Position numbers and translations under genes: made by a program. The notes under the pieces were generated by a model, which ran no database searches, was not told where the DNA came from, and worked only from the letters and a program-made list of their open reading frames with translations. This document shows positions 1-7,273 of a stretch of 16,437 nucleotides of DNA, piece by piece (the first letter of the stretch is position 1; each line of letters starts with the position of its first letter). The DNA lies in NCBI GenBank assembly GCA_903847495.1, contig CAINDT010000098.1:1-16437 (forward strand), given 5' to 3'. This DNA is from an uncultured Actinomycetes bacterium (GTDB taxonomy: Bacteria; Actinomycetota; Thermoleophilia; Gaiellales; F1-60-MAGs149).

Positions 1-9
1 CCTGCGGCG

Positions 10-15
10 TAGGGT
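10..15 (+). promoter_or_regulatory. -10 element (TAGGGT) of the TauE-type permease gene
   Basis: TAGGGT fits the actinobacterial TANNNT -10 pattern and lies 7 bases before the ATG at 23, so transcription would start at or next to the start codon. The same spacing recurs before seven other genes here. A purine-rich GGAG (19-22) touches the ATG too closely to act as a normal ribosome binding site. The bases 10-12 could also be the TAG stop of an upstream gene ending in the first 12 bases, which cannot be verified. Confidence 0.45.
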
Positions 16-22
16 TCCGGAG

Positions 23-766
23 ATGGCCGAAACCTTCATCATCGCGCTCGCGGTTGGCGTGATCTTCGTTGCGGCCGTCGTGCGAGGCTACAGCGGTTTC
101 GGGTTCGCGATGATCGGCGTCGCCGGGATCTCGCTGACGACGCCTCCAGACGTGGCAGTGCCGACGGTGCTGATCCTCGAGGTACTCGTCGGCCTGCTCC
201 TCCTGCCGCCGGTGCTCCGGCAGATTGAATGGCGCCCGGTGCTGACGATCCTGGCCGGCGCGCTCGTGTTGACACCCGTCGGCGCGATCATCCTGATCCG
301 GGTTCCGGCAGACGTTGCGCGCGTCGGCATCGCGATCGTGATCGCCCTCGCCGCGATCCTGTTGCTGCGGTCAACGGTCAAGCGGCCCGCGCCCAGCGAT
401 GCAGCGACGGTCGGCGTCGGCGGCATTGCGGGACTGCTCAACGGCGCCTTCGGCATCAGCGGCCCGCCGGTCGCGCTGTTCTTCCTCGGTACCGAGCGCG
501 GCGCGCACGTCTCGCGGGCTTCGATGATGGCGTGTTTCCTCGCCCTCGACCTGGTCGCCGTCGCGTCGTTCGGCGTCGGCGGGCTGATCGACCACGACGT
601 GCTCGTGACCGTCCTCTTCTGCCTGCCCGCGCTCGCCATCGGCTCGTGGATCGGTCACCGCTTGTTCCACGGCTCCGACACGTCCAAGTTCCGCACGCGC
701 GTGCTGTGGATCCTGCTGGTACTCGCGGTCGTCACGGCAGCCCGCGGGCTGGCCGGACTCCTCTAG
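23..766 (+). CDS. TauE/SafE-family membrane permease (sulfite/organosulfonate-type anion exporter)
   Basis: Predicted inner-membrane transporter of 247 residues, the usual size for the TauE/SafE (DUF81) family. Hydrophobic segments lie near residues 5-20, 44-64, 72-92, 99-116, 129-155, 167-188, 192-212 and 226-246. The family's internal duplication shows in two related glycine-rich motifs, RGYSGFGFAMIGV near 21-33 and GLLNGAFGISGPP near 138-149. Known members move sulfite, sulfoacetate or other small anions, but substrate cannot be deduced from sequence. The start is supported by the TANNNT element 7 bases upstream. The gene stands alone on its strand and its TAG stop shares a CTAG with the stop of the convergent methylaspartate ammonia-lyase gene. 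No sulfur-metabolism gene is nearby, so the name should stay at family level. Confidence 0.85.
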   Translation: MAETFIIALAVGVIFVAAVVRGYSGFGFAMIGVAGISLTTPPDVAVPTVLILEVLVGLLLLPPVLRQIEWRPVLTILAGALVLTPVGAIILIRVPADVARVGIAIVIALAAILLLRSTVKRPAPSDAATVGVGGIAGLLNGAFGISGPPVALFFLGTERGAHVSRASMMACFLALDLVAVASFGVGGLIDHDVLVTVLFCLPALAIGSWIGHRLFHGSDTSKFRTRVLWILLVLAVVTAARGLAGLL

Positions 767-1995
767 CCCGTCCGCTCCCAGTCGACGAGGGCGCGCCGCA
801 TCGCGTTGCGCACGATCGTGACGCCCTCATCCACGCCCATGCCGGGCTTGGCCAGGACCTGATCGGCCTCCACGGCGAGGGCCACGTGCGTGCTGGCGAT
901 CGCACTCACTTCGGTCTCGGCACACGAGCCGCCGATGAACACGCCAAGCCCTGCCTCGCGGCAGACCTGTGCCGCATCGATCGCACGCGTCAGGCAGCCA
1001 AGATCAGGCATCTTGATCTGGATCAGATCAACGGCCTCCGCAGCCACGAACCGCGCGACGTCGTCGTCGGTGTTGCAGAACTCGTCGGCCACAAGCGCGA
1101 CGTCGCAGCCGCGCACCCGCAACTCGGCGCGCAGGCGAGCCAGCAGGTCGACCGTCTCCTCCACGTTGGCGCCATAACAGGGCGACTCCACCGAGAGCGA
1201 CAGCCCGCCTGCGGCTCCTTCAGCCTCACCAAGGAAGGTCGCCATGCGCTCGATGTCGTGATTGACGACCTCCCCGAGCATCCCGTAGACATCGAGGTGG
1301 AATCGCGGGTGGTAGCCGGGCGCGCCGAGCTCGTCGACGCGGCGGCGCAGCCACGCAACGTACGCGAGAAAGCGACCACCGTCGTCGCCGAAGGAGGCGA
1401 TCGAGTTGAACAGCCCGTGCGGCAGCACCTCAACACCACGCAGGATCATGCGGTCGGCGTTGACCTCGCGCTCATCACCGCTCTGCGCGTAGACGGGCAG
1501 GAGTTCCGGCTCTTCGAGCCCGGTCAGCTCGGCGAGCACGTGCAGGGGACTGGTGCCCGCCTCCATGGCGGTGGCGTTGAGCCACGCCTGGCTCAAGCCG
1601 TAGCGCACAGCCGTGTGCACCGGGCGCCCGTCGAAACGCAGGCCCTCGATCAATGCGCAGGCATCGGCGAAGCCCACGTCGCCCGCATCCTGAAGCGCTC
1701 GTGCGGCGAAGTCGACCTCGACCCCGAGCGTCGCGGGATCAACCGGAGCATCGCGTCCGCCGACACCCGCGTACTGCACCGAGACTGCATCCCCCCAACC
1801 CACCGCGCCCGTGTCGGTCTCAACACGCAGCAGAATCGCGCGGGACGGACTACGCACTGCTGCATGCCCCGGCGTGATCGGCTCGCCGTGGTAGGCGAAC
1901 CCATCGTGCGCGGCGCCGGCGCGGATCGCCATCAAATCATCGGCGTAGAACGCGGCCTCGCCGGGTACTGCGTCAAGCCACGCCAGGGTTGGCAA
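763..1995 (-). CDS. Methylaspartate ammonia-lyase (beta-methylaspartase), enolase superfamily
   Basis: Probably catalyses reversible elimination of ammonia from L-threo-3-methylaspartate to mesaconate in the cytosol. It has 410 residues, close to the clostridial enzyme (about 413), and aligns along its full length. Expected catalytic residues are present: the His base in VLPHG (H193), metal ligands D235 (FHLDVYG), E270 (SVESP) and D304 (LVADEFCNT), the Lys base K328 (QIKMPDLG), the substrate loop AQSGDE (170-175), GGSCAET (355-361) and AKPGMGVDEG near the end. The start is TTG, chosen because it restores the family N-terminus (FYADD, AGAAHDGF) and lies 3 bases after the pepF stop, implying translational coupling in the nudix-pepF-mal operon. 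No glutamate mutase gene is present, so the usual methylaspartate pathway is not shown and the substrate could be a related 3-substituted aspartate. Confidence 0.88.
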   Translation of the reverse strand: MPTLAWLDAVPGEAAFYADDLMAIRAGAAHDGFAYHGEPITPGHAAVRSPSRAILLRVETDTGAVGWGDAVSVQYAGVGGRDAPVDPATLGVEVDFAARALQDAGDVGFADACALIEGLRFDGRPVHTAVRYGLSQAWLNATAMEAGTSPLHVLAELTGLEEPELLPVYAQSGDEREVNADRMILRGVEVLPHGLFNSIASFGDDGGRFLAYVAWLRRRVDELGAPGYHPRFHLDVYGMLGEVVNHDIERMATFLGEAEGAAGGLSLSVESPCYGANVEETVDLLARLRAELRVRGCDVALVADEFCNTDDDVARFVAAEAVDLIQIKMPDLGCLTRAIDAAQVCREAGLGVFIGGSCAETEVSAIASTHVALAVEADQVLAKPGMGVDEGVTIVRNAMRRALVDWERTG

Positions 1996-1998
1996 ACG

Positions 1999-3783
1999 TC
2001 AGCCCTCGAGCGCGAGCTCGAGCATGCGCTCCATCTCGTCGAGCCCCTTCGACCACGTGGCCGGATCGGCGAGGTCAATGCCGAACGCTCCCAACTGCGC
2101 ACCCGGGGATGCCGAGCCGCCCGTGGCAAGGAAGTCGAGGTACGGGCCGACGAACGCCTCGCCCTGCTCGCGGTACAACGCATAGAGCGTGAGGCTGGCG
2201 AGGTGGGCGAACGCGTAGGCGTACGTGTAGAACCGCGTGTTGATGAAGTGCGGGATGTAGCTCCAGCCGCGGCGGTAGCCGTCGGGCAATTCCATCGAAT
2301 CGCCGTAGTAACTCTGATTGCGCGCGAACCAGAACTCGGCCAGCCGGTCCTTGGTTAAAGCCTGGCCATTCATGCGCGCTCCGTAGGCGTCCTGCTCGTA
2401 GCGCGCCATCATCGTCTGGCGGAACACCGTCGCAAAGCCCGACTCGAGCTCCTGGCGAATCAGCGCGGTGCGCGTAGCGGCATCTGGCTCGGTCTCGAGC
2501 ATGCGCTCGAAGACGATCAGTTCGGCAAAGGTACTCGGCACCTCGCACAGCGCGAGCGGCGCGTGCATCGAGAGCGCGGACTGCCGTTCGCTGGAGAGGG
2601 CGAAGTGCATCCCGTGCCCCAACTCGTGCGCAACGGTCATGAGATCGCGCAGGGTGTCGGTGTGGTTGAGCATGATGAACGGCTGCGCATCCTGGGCGAC
2701 CGATGCGCAGAACGCTCCCCCGCGCTTGCCCTGTCGCGGCTCGGCGTCGACGCGCCGCTCATCGAACACGCTGCGCGTGACACGCGTTAGCTCGGGCGAG
2801 AAGCGACCGAACGCGTCGTCAACGATCCCGCGCGCCTCCTCGTACGGCATCGAGCGTCCCTCGCCGAGCGGCGCGTACTGGTCGGCAAGGTGCAGGCGGT
2901 CGACGCCCATCAACTCGGCCTTGCGCCGGAACCAACGCTGGGCCATGCCGTAGCGCGCCTCGATCGCCTCCATCATCGCGTCGACCCACGCCGGCTCGAG
3001 CTCGTTCGAGAGGTGGCGCGCCGACATCGGCGCGTCGTAGTTGCGCAGGCGATCCATCGTCAGCCGGTCGGCGACGATGCTGTCGTAGCAGGATGCCAGC
3101 ACGTCGCCATGGGGCTCCAGCGCGACGTACAGCGTCTCGAGCGCGGCGATGCGCACCTCGCGCTGCGGCGTGTGCACGTACGAGAGGAGCTCATCGACCG
3201 TCTTCTCCGCCTCGCCGGTGCCATCGTCGAACGGTGCACGGATGTTCGAGACCGTCTGGGCGAAGAGACTCTGCCAAGCGGAGACCACCGGCTCGCGCTC
3301 GGCGAGCATGCGCTCCTGATCGTCGGGCAGGACGTGCGGGCGAAAGCGCCGCTCGGAGATCAGGTGATGACGATCCGCCGCGACCTCAGGCGCGTCGATC
3401 AACGGCAATGCGACGGCATCGTCGAGCGCGATCCACTCCAGATCGAAGAACCGCAGCGCATTCTGCGCCCGCACCATGCCCTGATCCACCACGGTCTCGA
3501 GATCACGCGCCTCGTCGTCGTTGACATCGACGCTGCGGCGCAGGCCCACGTACGAGCCGACGCGGTGCAGGGCATTGGAGATGCGACTGAGCTCCGCCAG
3601 AGCCTCGCCGAGACCCGCTGCGTCGAGCGCGCCGACGCGACCCCGGTACCGCGCGTCGAAGGCCTCGGACGCGGCGATCGACTCGTCGAGCAGCGCGCGG
3701 GCCGACGGCACGTCAGCGCAGATCGCGGAGAGATCCCAACGGACACCCTCGGCGTTTGGTCCCAGTGGCGTGATGGCAGTCAT
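1999..3783 (-). CDS. pepF: Oligoendopeptidase F family zinc metallopeptidase (M3B)
   Basis: Cytosolic zinc peptidase that cleaves oligopeptides, typical in peptide turnover. It has 594 residues, the normal family size. The catalytic site is HELGH (H386, E387, H390) with the third zinc ligand E414 in EVPSTFAE, 28 residues after the first His. Other M3B hallmarks are the C-terminal substrate-binding stretch SYIPHFINTRFYTYAYAFAH (508-527) and the end motif FLATGGSASPG (551-561). The N-terminal helical PepF domain spans roughly residues 10-190. There is no signal peptide. The gene sits between the Nudix gene (10-base gap upstream) and the ammonia-lyase (3-base gap downstream), so all three are probably co-transcribed. 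The partners share no evident pathway. Peptidase family assignment is firm; natural substrates are unknown. Confidence 0.93.
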   Translation of the reverse strand: MTAITPLGPNAEGVRWDLSAICADVPSARALLDESIAASEAFDARYRGRVGALDAAGLGEALAELSRISNALHRVGSYVGLRRSVDVNDDEARDLETVVDQGMVRAQNALRFFDLEWIALDDAVALPLIDAPEVAADRHHLISERRFRPHVLPDDQERMLAEREPVVSAWQSLFAQTVSNIRAPFDDGTGEAEKTVDELLSYVHTPQREVRIAALETLYVALEPHGDVLASCYDSIVADRLTMDRLRNYDAPMSARHLSNELEPAWVDAMMEAIEARYGMAQRWFRRKAELMGVDRLHLADQYAPLGEGRSMPYEEARGIVDDAFGRFSPELTRVTRSVFDERRVDAEPRQGKRGGAFCASVAQDAQPFIMLNHTDTLRDLMTVAHELGHGMHFALSSERQSALSMHAPLALCEVPSTFAELIVFERMLETEPDAATRTALIRQELESGFATVFRQTMMARYEQDAYGARMNGQALTKDRLAEFWFARNQSYYGDSMELPDGYRRGWSYIPHFINTRFYTYAYAFAHLASLTLYALYREQGEAFVGPYLDFLATGGSASPGAQLGAFGIDLADPATWSKGLDEMERMLELALEG

Positions 3784-3793
3784 GGTCGAAGTG

Positions 3794-4342
3794 TCACCGA
3801 TCCACCCCAGTGAGTCGACGCTGTGCCAAGAGCAGGGCGAGCGAGCTGGTGGCCGCCAGCACCTCCCCGCCGATCAGGGCGATTGCGTCGTCGAGCGGCA
3901 GATGCACGGGCAACGTCGGCTCGTGCTGCACCGCGAGCGGATCGGGCCGGCAGTCGCGAGCGAGAAACACGTAGCCGCGCTCGTCCATCCGGCCGGGACT
4001 CGTGGTGAACTCGCCCAAGGGCTCGAGGTGATCACTCGTGACGAGCGCCTCCTCCGACAACTCGCGCCGCGCGGTCTCGATCGGCGACTCGCCGTCGTCG
4101 ATCGCGCCGGCGGGCACCTCCAGCGTCTCGCCCCCGACGGCGTAGCGGTACTGGCGCACGAGCACGACATCGCCGTTCTCCATGATCGGGACGACTTTGG
4201 CGAAGCCCGGCGAGCGCACGATGGGGAATGCGTAGCGCCGACCCTCCGGCGTCTCGACGTCGTGTTCCTCGATCCGCACCACGTCGTCATGGAGCACCCG
4301 CACGCCATGCACTTGCCACGTGGGGAGTCCAGGATCGCCCAT
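3794..4342 (-). CDS. Nudix hydrolase, ADP-ribose pyrophosphatase type
   Basis: Likely hydrolyses ADP-ribose or another nucleoside diphosphate sugar to AMP plus sugar phosphate. The protein has 182 residues. The Nudix box runs from G79 to V101 (GAIDDGE then RRELSEEALV), preceded by QYRYAVGGETLEVPAG, the typical ADP-ribose pyrophosphatase approach, and followed by TSPGRMDERGYVFLARD. The last Gly of the consensus GX5EX7REUXEEXGU is Leu here (L100), while the metal-binding Glu residues are kept. The frame is open further upstream to 4501, but the ATG at 4342 is chosen because homology begins there and a TACAGT -10 element lies 6 bases before it. The longer form would run through the divergent deacetylase gene. 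It heads a leftward operon with pepF and the ammonia-lyase. Confidence 0.85.
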   Translation of the reverse strand: MGDPGLPTWQVHGVRVLHDDVVRIEEHDVETPEGRRYAFPIVRSPGFAKVVPIMENGDVVLVRQYRYAVGGETLEVPAGAIDDGESPIETARRELSEEALVTSDHLEPLGEFTTSPGRMDERGYVFLARDCRPDPLAVQHEPTLPVHLPLDDAIALIGGEVLAATSSLALLLAQRRLTGVDR

Positions 4343-4348
4343 GCCGCC

Positions 4349-4354
4349 ACTGTA
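4349..4354 (-). promoter_or_regulatory. -10 element (TACAGT) of the nudix-pepF-mal operon
   Basis: On the minus strand TACAGT is followed by six bases (GGCGGC) and the ATG at 4342. This predicts a leaderless transcript and decides the Nudix start. It lies back to back with the deacetylase -10 element 18 bases away, so the two divergent promoters overlap. Confidence 0.5.
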
Positions 4355-4372
4355 GAGGAGGATGTCGGCAGG

Positions 4373-4378
4373 TATCGT
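4373..4378 (+). promoter_or_regulatory. -10 element (TATCGT) of the polysaccharide deacetylase gene
   Basis: TATCGT lies 7 bases before the ATG at 4386, giving a probable leaderless mRNA. This favours 4386 over the in-frame ATG at 4362, whose AGAGGAGG (4354-4361) directly abuts the start codon and leaves no ribosome binding spacing. Confidence 0.45.
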
Positions 4379-4385
4379 GCGAGCG

Positions 4386-5276
4386 ATGCGTCCCGCTCTC
4401 GTTGTCCTGATCGCAGCCGTCGTGATTGTCGTCGGCGCCTCGGCGTCCTTGCACCTGCTGCAGGCCGACAGCGGCGCCGCGCCCTCGCAGGCGACGACCA
4501 AGACGGGCGATCAGCAGGCCGCCGACGGCGCAGTCAAGCCGGTCAAGCAGGTACCCCAGTTGACGCTCCCCGACCCCTTGCCGAACCGCACGCTCGAGGT
4601 CCCGATCCTGATGTACCACCGGATCGCCGTCCTCAACGGCGACGAGCCGTCGGTGACGGTGGGCCTCACCGTCGACCCCGGTGAGTTTCAGCTCCAGATG
4701 GCGTGGCTCCACGATCGTGGCTACCAAACGATCTCTCAGCTGCAGCTCTACGAGGCGCTGATGGAGGGCAAGGCGCTGCCCGACAAGCCGGTCTTGCTGA
4801 CCTTCGACGATGGCTATCGCGGCATCGCCACCATCGCCGCGCCGATCATGAAGCAGTTCGGATACATCGGCACCGCGTACGTGATCACCGATCGCATTGC
4901 GGAGCGCAAGAGCGCGGCGCCGACGTGGCTCACGTGGTCGCAGCTGCGCATACTCGAGCAGCGCGGCTGGGACATCGGCTCGCACACCGTCTCCCACACG
5001 GAGATCCCCAACATGTCGCCGGCTGCCGCGATGAAGACGCTCCGTCAGTCCCGCTTCACGCTCGAGCGTCACCTCGGACATCCGGTGCAGTGGTTCTGCT
5101 ATCCGGCAGGCTCAGTCGACGCGAAGTCAGTGGAGGCCGTGCGCAAGGCGGGCTACGTCCTCGCAACCACGACCAAGTCGGGGTACACGCTCTCCGCGCG
5201 TGATCCGCTTCAGCTCGAGCGAATCCGCGTCTCGAACACGACGGGCGTTCGCGGTCTGGCCGCGGCCCTCTCCTAG
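4386..5276 (+). CDS. Membrane-anchored polysaccharide deacetylase (carbohydrate esterase family 4)
   Basis: Metal-dependent deacetylase that removes acetyl groups from N-acetylated surface glycans, acting outside the membrane. From the ATG at 4386 it has 296 residues. A hydrophobic signal-anchor (about 3-26) follows MRP, then a flexible Ala/Gln/Lys/Pro-rich linker to about 70. The NodB domain holds ILMYHRI (74-80), motif 1 TFDDGY (base D141, metal ligand D142), motif 2 SHTVSH (metal ligands H200, H204) and motif 3 FCYPAG (237-242). All CE4 key residues are present, so it should be active. No lipobox Cys is seen, so it is probably anchored or secreted rather than a lipoprotein. An alternative start at 4362 would add eight residues. 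It is divergent from the Nudix gene and its stop overlaps the DeoC-like stop at CTAG 5273-5276. Confidence 0.88.
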   Translation: MRPALVVLIAAVVIVVGASASLHLLQADSGAAPSQATTKTGDQQAADGAVKPVKQVPQLTLPDPLPNRTLEVPILMYHRIAVLNGDEPSVTVGLTVDPGEFQLQMAWLHDRGYQTISQLQLYEALMEGKALPDKPVLLTFDDGYRGIATIAAPIMKQFGYIGTAYVITDRIAERKSAAPTWLTWSQLRILEQRGWDIGSHTVSHTEIPNMSPAAAMKTLRQSRFTLERHLGHPVQWFCYPAGSVDAKSVEAVRKAGYVLATTTKSGYTLSARDPLQLERIRVSNTTGVRGLAAALS

Positions 5277-5944
5277 TCCGGCGCCCCGAGCAGGTCCACC
5301 GAGGCGGTGCCAACGCGCGAAGCACCGGCCATGAGCAGCGCGGACACCTCCTCGAGGCTGCGCACGCCACGGACGGCCTTGACGCCCATCCCGGCGCCGA
5401 CCTCCTCGCGCATCAACTCGACGTCCAGGAGATCGTTCGGCTCGGGTGAGAGACCAGACGATGTGACCAGCATGTCGACCTCTGCCGCGGCCACGGCGCG
5501 CGCGAGCAGACGCAACGTGCGGTCGTCGAAGACGCCGGTGTCGATCACGCCGCGAATCAGCACTTCCGTGTCGGCCTCGCGCGCGGCCTGGGCGCAGAGC
5601 CGGAGCTCATCGCGGACGTGATTGGGATCGCCGCCCGCGAACTGCGCCAGATCCGTGGCAATCTCGACCTCCTGCGCACCGTCGCGGACGGCGCGTACGC
5701 AGGCTCGAGCCTTGATCTCCGGCCGGTCGCCGCCGAAGGGATGGGAGATCAGCGCGACCAGCTTGACGTCCGTACCGCGCAGGCGTTGTGCCGCCGCCTC
5801 GACGTGCGTCGGCGGCACACACACGGCAGCGACGTGGTGGAGGACAGCCACGTCGCATAGCGCGACGCAGTCCGCCGCCGTGGCGCGTGGGCGGAGGAGC
5901 ATCAACTCGATCGATTTTGCGATGTCCCCCGTTCGGCGTGCCAT
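5273..5944 (-). CDS. Deoxyribose-phosphate aldolase-like (DeoC-family) protein lacking the Schiff-base lysine
   Basis: A 223-residue protein with the full DeoC/LacD-type TIM barrel layout: SIELMLLRPRAT near the start, VCVPPTHV (41-48, like VCVYP of DeoC), LVALISHPFGG (62-72), EVEIATDL (92-99), GVIDTGVF (132-139) and GVKAVRGVRS (187-196). In true DeoC the Schiff-base Lys sits in FIKTSTG; here the same place reads MLVTSSG with Val160 (codon GTC). The second catalytic Lys is kept (K189, as in GFKPAGGVR) but the Asp of DeoC's EVD is Glu94. Classical aldolase chemistry is therefore doubtful; it may be a divergent lyase or a non-catalytic homologue. The reading frame is intact. The start ATG has TAGGCT 6 bases upstream. 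No nucleoside catabolism genes (deoA, deoD, cdd) are nearby. Confidence 0.75.
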   Translation of the reverse strand: MARRTGDIAKSIELMLLRPRATAADCVALCDVAVLHHVAAVCVPPTHVEAAAQRLRGTDVKLVALISHPFGGDRPEIKARACVRAVRDGAQEVEIATDLAQFAGGDPNHVRDELRLCAQAAREADTEVLIRGVIDTGVFDDRTLRLLARAVAAAEVDMLVTSSGLSPEPNDLLDVELMREEVGAGMGVKAVRGVRSLEEVSALLMAGASRVGTASVDLLGAPD

Positions 5945-5950
5945 GGCGGC

Positions 5951-5956
5951 AGCCTA
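5951..5956 (-). promoter_or_regulatory. -10 element (TAGGCT) of the DeoC-like gene
   Basis: On the minus strand TAGGCT is followed by GCCGCC and then the ATG at 5944, the same 6-base spacing seen at the other probable leaderless starts. No convincing -35 is visible. Confidence 0.45.
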
Positions 5957-6001
5957 CCGCGTGCGGTGTTCCCGGTCGCTCCGAGGCATCCCGGGTTCGT
6001 C

Positions 6002-6007
6002 TACGAT
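6002..6007 (+). promoter_or_regulatory. Possible -10 element (TACGAT) of the DUF4015 gene
   Basis: TACGAT is a good TANNNT match but ends 14 bases before the ATG at 6022, leaving a leader of about 8 bases without a Shine-Dalgarno sequence. It departs from the 6-7 base spacing of the other genes, hence the lower confidence. Confidence 0.3.
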
Positions 6008-6021
6008 TCGACCTCCGTCCG

Positions 6022-7263
6022 ATGACCGAATTCCGCGATCAGAAGCGCTACGACGCGCACCAAGAGGCGATGCGCAATTCGCGCCGTGCCAAGCAGCGCG
6101 CCTCTGCTCGCTCCCAGCAGCGTCGGCGCCGCATGATCGCCGTCACGATCCTCCTGCTTCCGGTCGCCATCGCCGCGTTTGCCTTCACCTGGAGCCGCAG
6201 CAATCCGGAACCGACGAAGAAGGCAGCAGCACCCACCGCCACGGTGCCGAAGCAGAGCGCGGCCGAGCAGGCCGTCGGCGGCCGCGTCCCCATGCCCGAC
6301 CACGTTCGCGGCGTGCACGTCACGTCCTACGCCGTTGCGACGCCCAGCCTGTTCGAGCCGATCATCACCCTCGCCGATCCGAAGGTCGGCATGAACTCGA
6401 TCCAGATCGACGTGAAGGACGAGCGAGGCGAATTGGCGTTCTCGACCCCGATCCCGCTCGCCAACAAGAGTGGCGCGCAGCAGGATGTCTACGACCCGGT
6501 CAAGGTCCTGCGCCGCGCCCACGCCGCTGGTCTCTACACCATCGCCCGCATCGTCGTCTTCCAAGACGGGTACGCCCCGCAGGCCGATCCCTCGATCGCG
6601 CTGCGCACCAAGTCCGGCGGGCTCTGGAAGAACGACCTTGGTATCACCTGGCTGGATCCGACCAACGAGAAGGCCTGGGAGTATCCGATCCAGGTCGCGC
6701 AGTACGCGGCCGAGCTCGGGTTCGACGAGATCATGTTCGACTACGTGCGCTATCCGACCGACGGCGATGCCTCGAAGATCGCCTTCAAGGATCCCGGCCG
6801 TCCGCGGCAGGACACGATCACGGCCTTCCTCAAGAAGGCATCCACGACGTTGAAGCCGCAGGGCGTGCACGTCTCCGCGGCGTTCTTCGGTCTTGCCGCC
6901 ACCGAGGATCTCGGCATCGGTCAGTGGCCGGGCAAGCTGCGCAACACGCTCGACGCGGTCTACCCGATGATCTACCCGTCGCACTTCACCGACGGGCAGT
7001 TCGGCATCGACAAGCCCGGCGATACTCCCGGACCGACGATCGCCGCTGCGATGTCGGATTGGCGTCGCAAGACCAACGGCGGTGCGATGCAGATCCGCCC
7101 GTGGCTGCAGGATTTCACCCTCGGCGGCATCCCGTACGGCGCCAAGGAGGTCAAGGAGCAGATCGCAGCGGCCGATCGCACGGGCGCCGGTGGCTGGCTG
7201 CTCTGGAACGCGCAGTGCCTCTACAGCGCCGGCGTGTTCGAAGGCACGAACGGCCAGCCGTAG
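6022..7263 (+). CDS. Membrane-anchored putative glycoside hydrolase (DUF4015 / GH13-like domain)
   Basis: A 413-residue protein with a very basic cytosolic N-terminus (residues 8-37, rich in Arg, Lys and Gln), one membrane segment (about 38-56), a Pro/Ala/Lys linker to about 92, and a TIM-barrel-like domain from VRGVHVTSYAVATP (95-108) to the end. The domain shows the DUF4015 pattern: SIQIDVKDERGEL (126-138), GLYTIARIVVFQD (170-182), WLDPTNEKAWEY (210-221), IMFDYVRYP (237-245, with D240 a candidate catalytic acid), YPMIYPSHF (314-322) and GGWLLWNA (390-397). These proteins are predicted extracellular glycosidases of unknown substrate. The frame is open upstream to 5788, but that stretch is Arg/Pro-rich, antisense to the DeoC-like gene and unlike a real N-terminus. 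It converges with era. Confidence 0.82.
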   Translation: MTEFRDQKRYDAHQEAMRNSRRAKQRASARSQQRRRRMIAVTILLLPVAIAAFAFTWSRSNPEPTKKAAAPTATVPKQSAAEQAVGGRVPMPDHVRGVHVTSYAVATPSLFEPIITLADPKVGMNSIQIDVKDERGELAFSTPIPLANKSGAQQDVYDPVKVLRRAHAAGLYTIARIVVFQDGYAPQADPSIALRTKSGGLWKNDLGITWLDPTNEKAWEYPIQVAQYAAELGFDEIMFDYVRYPTDGDASKIAFKDPGRPRQDTITAFLKKASTTLKPQGVHVSAAFFGLAATEDLGIGQWPGKLRNTLDAVYPMIYPSHFTDGQFGIDKPGDTPGPTIAAAMSDWRRKTNGGAMQIRPWLQDFTLGGIPYGAKEVKEQIAAADRTGAGGWLLWNAQCLYSAGVFEGTNGQP

Positions 7264-7273
7264 CGTCTACGGC
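7257..7273. terminator. Perfect hairpin between the convergent DUF4015 and era stop codons
   Basis: GCCGTAG-CGT-CTACGGC forms a 7-bp perfect stem with a 3-base loop, and each arm holds one TAG stop codon. Its symmetry would let it work on both strands as a compact bidirectional terminator. There is no T-tract on either side, so it is not a canonical intrinsic terminator, and part of the symmetry could be chance. Confidence 0.3.

Noticed and set aside
754..774. CGGAC...GTCCG inverted repeat over the permease/ammonia-lyase stop codons as a terminator
   Set aside because: Only 5 bp with an 11-base loop and no T-tract; expected by chance in such GC-rich DNA.
229..2358. Long open frame of about 700 codons on the plus strand across the ammonia-lyase and the end of pepF
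   Set aside because: It is antisense to two genes with intact catalytic motifs, is Arg/His/Asp-rich with no recognisable domain, and is the usual result of GC-rich third codon positions.
4362..4385. Upstream ATG at 4362 as the deacetylase start
   Set aside because: The AGAGGAGG before it touches the start codon, while the ATG at 4386 gives a clean signal-anchor and has a TANNNT box at 7 bases. It cannot be fully excluded.
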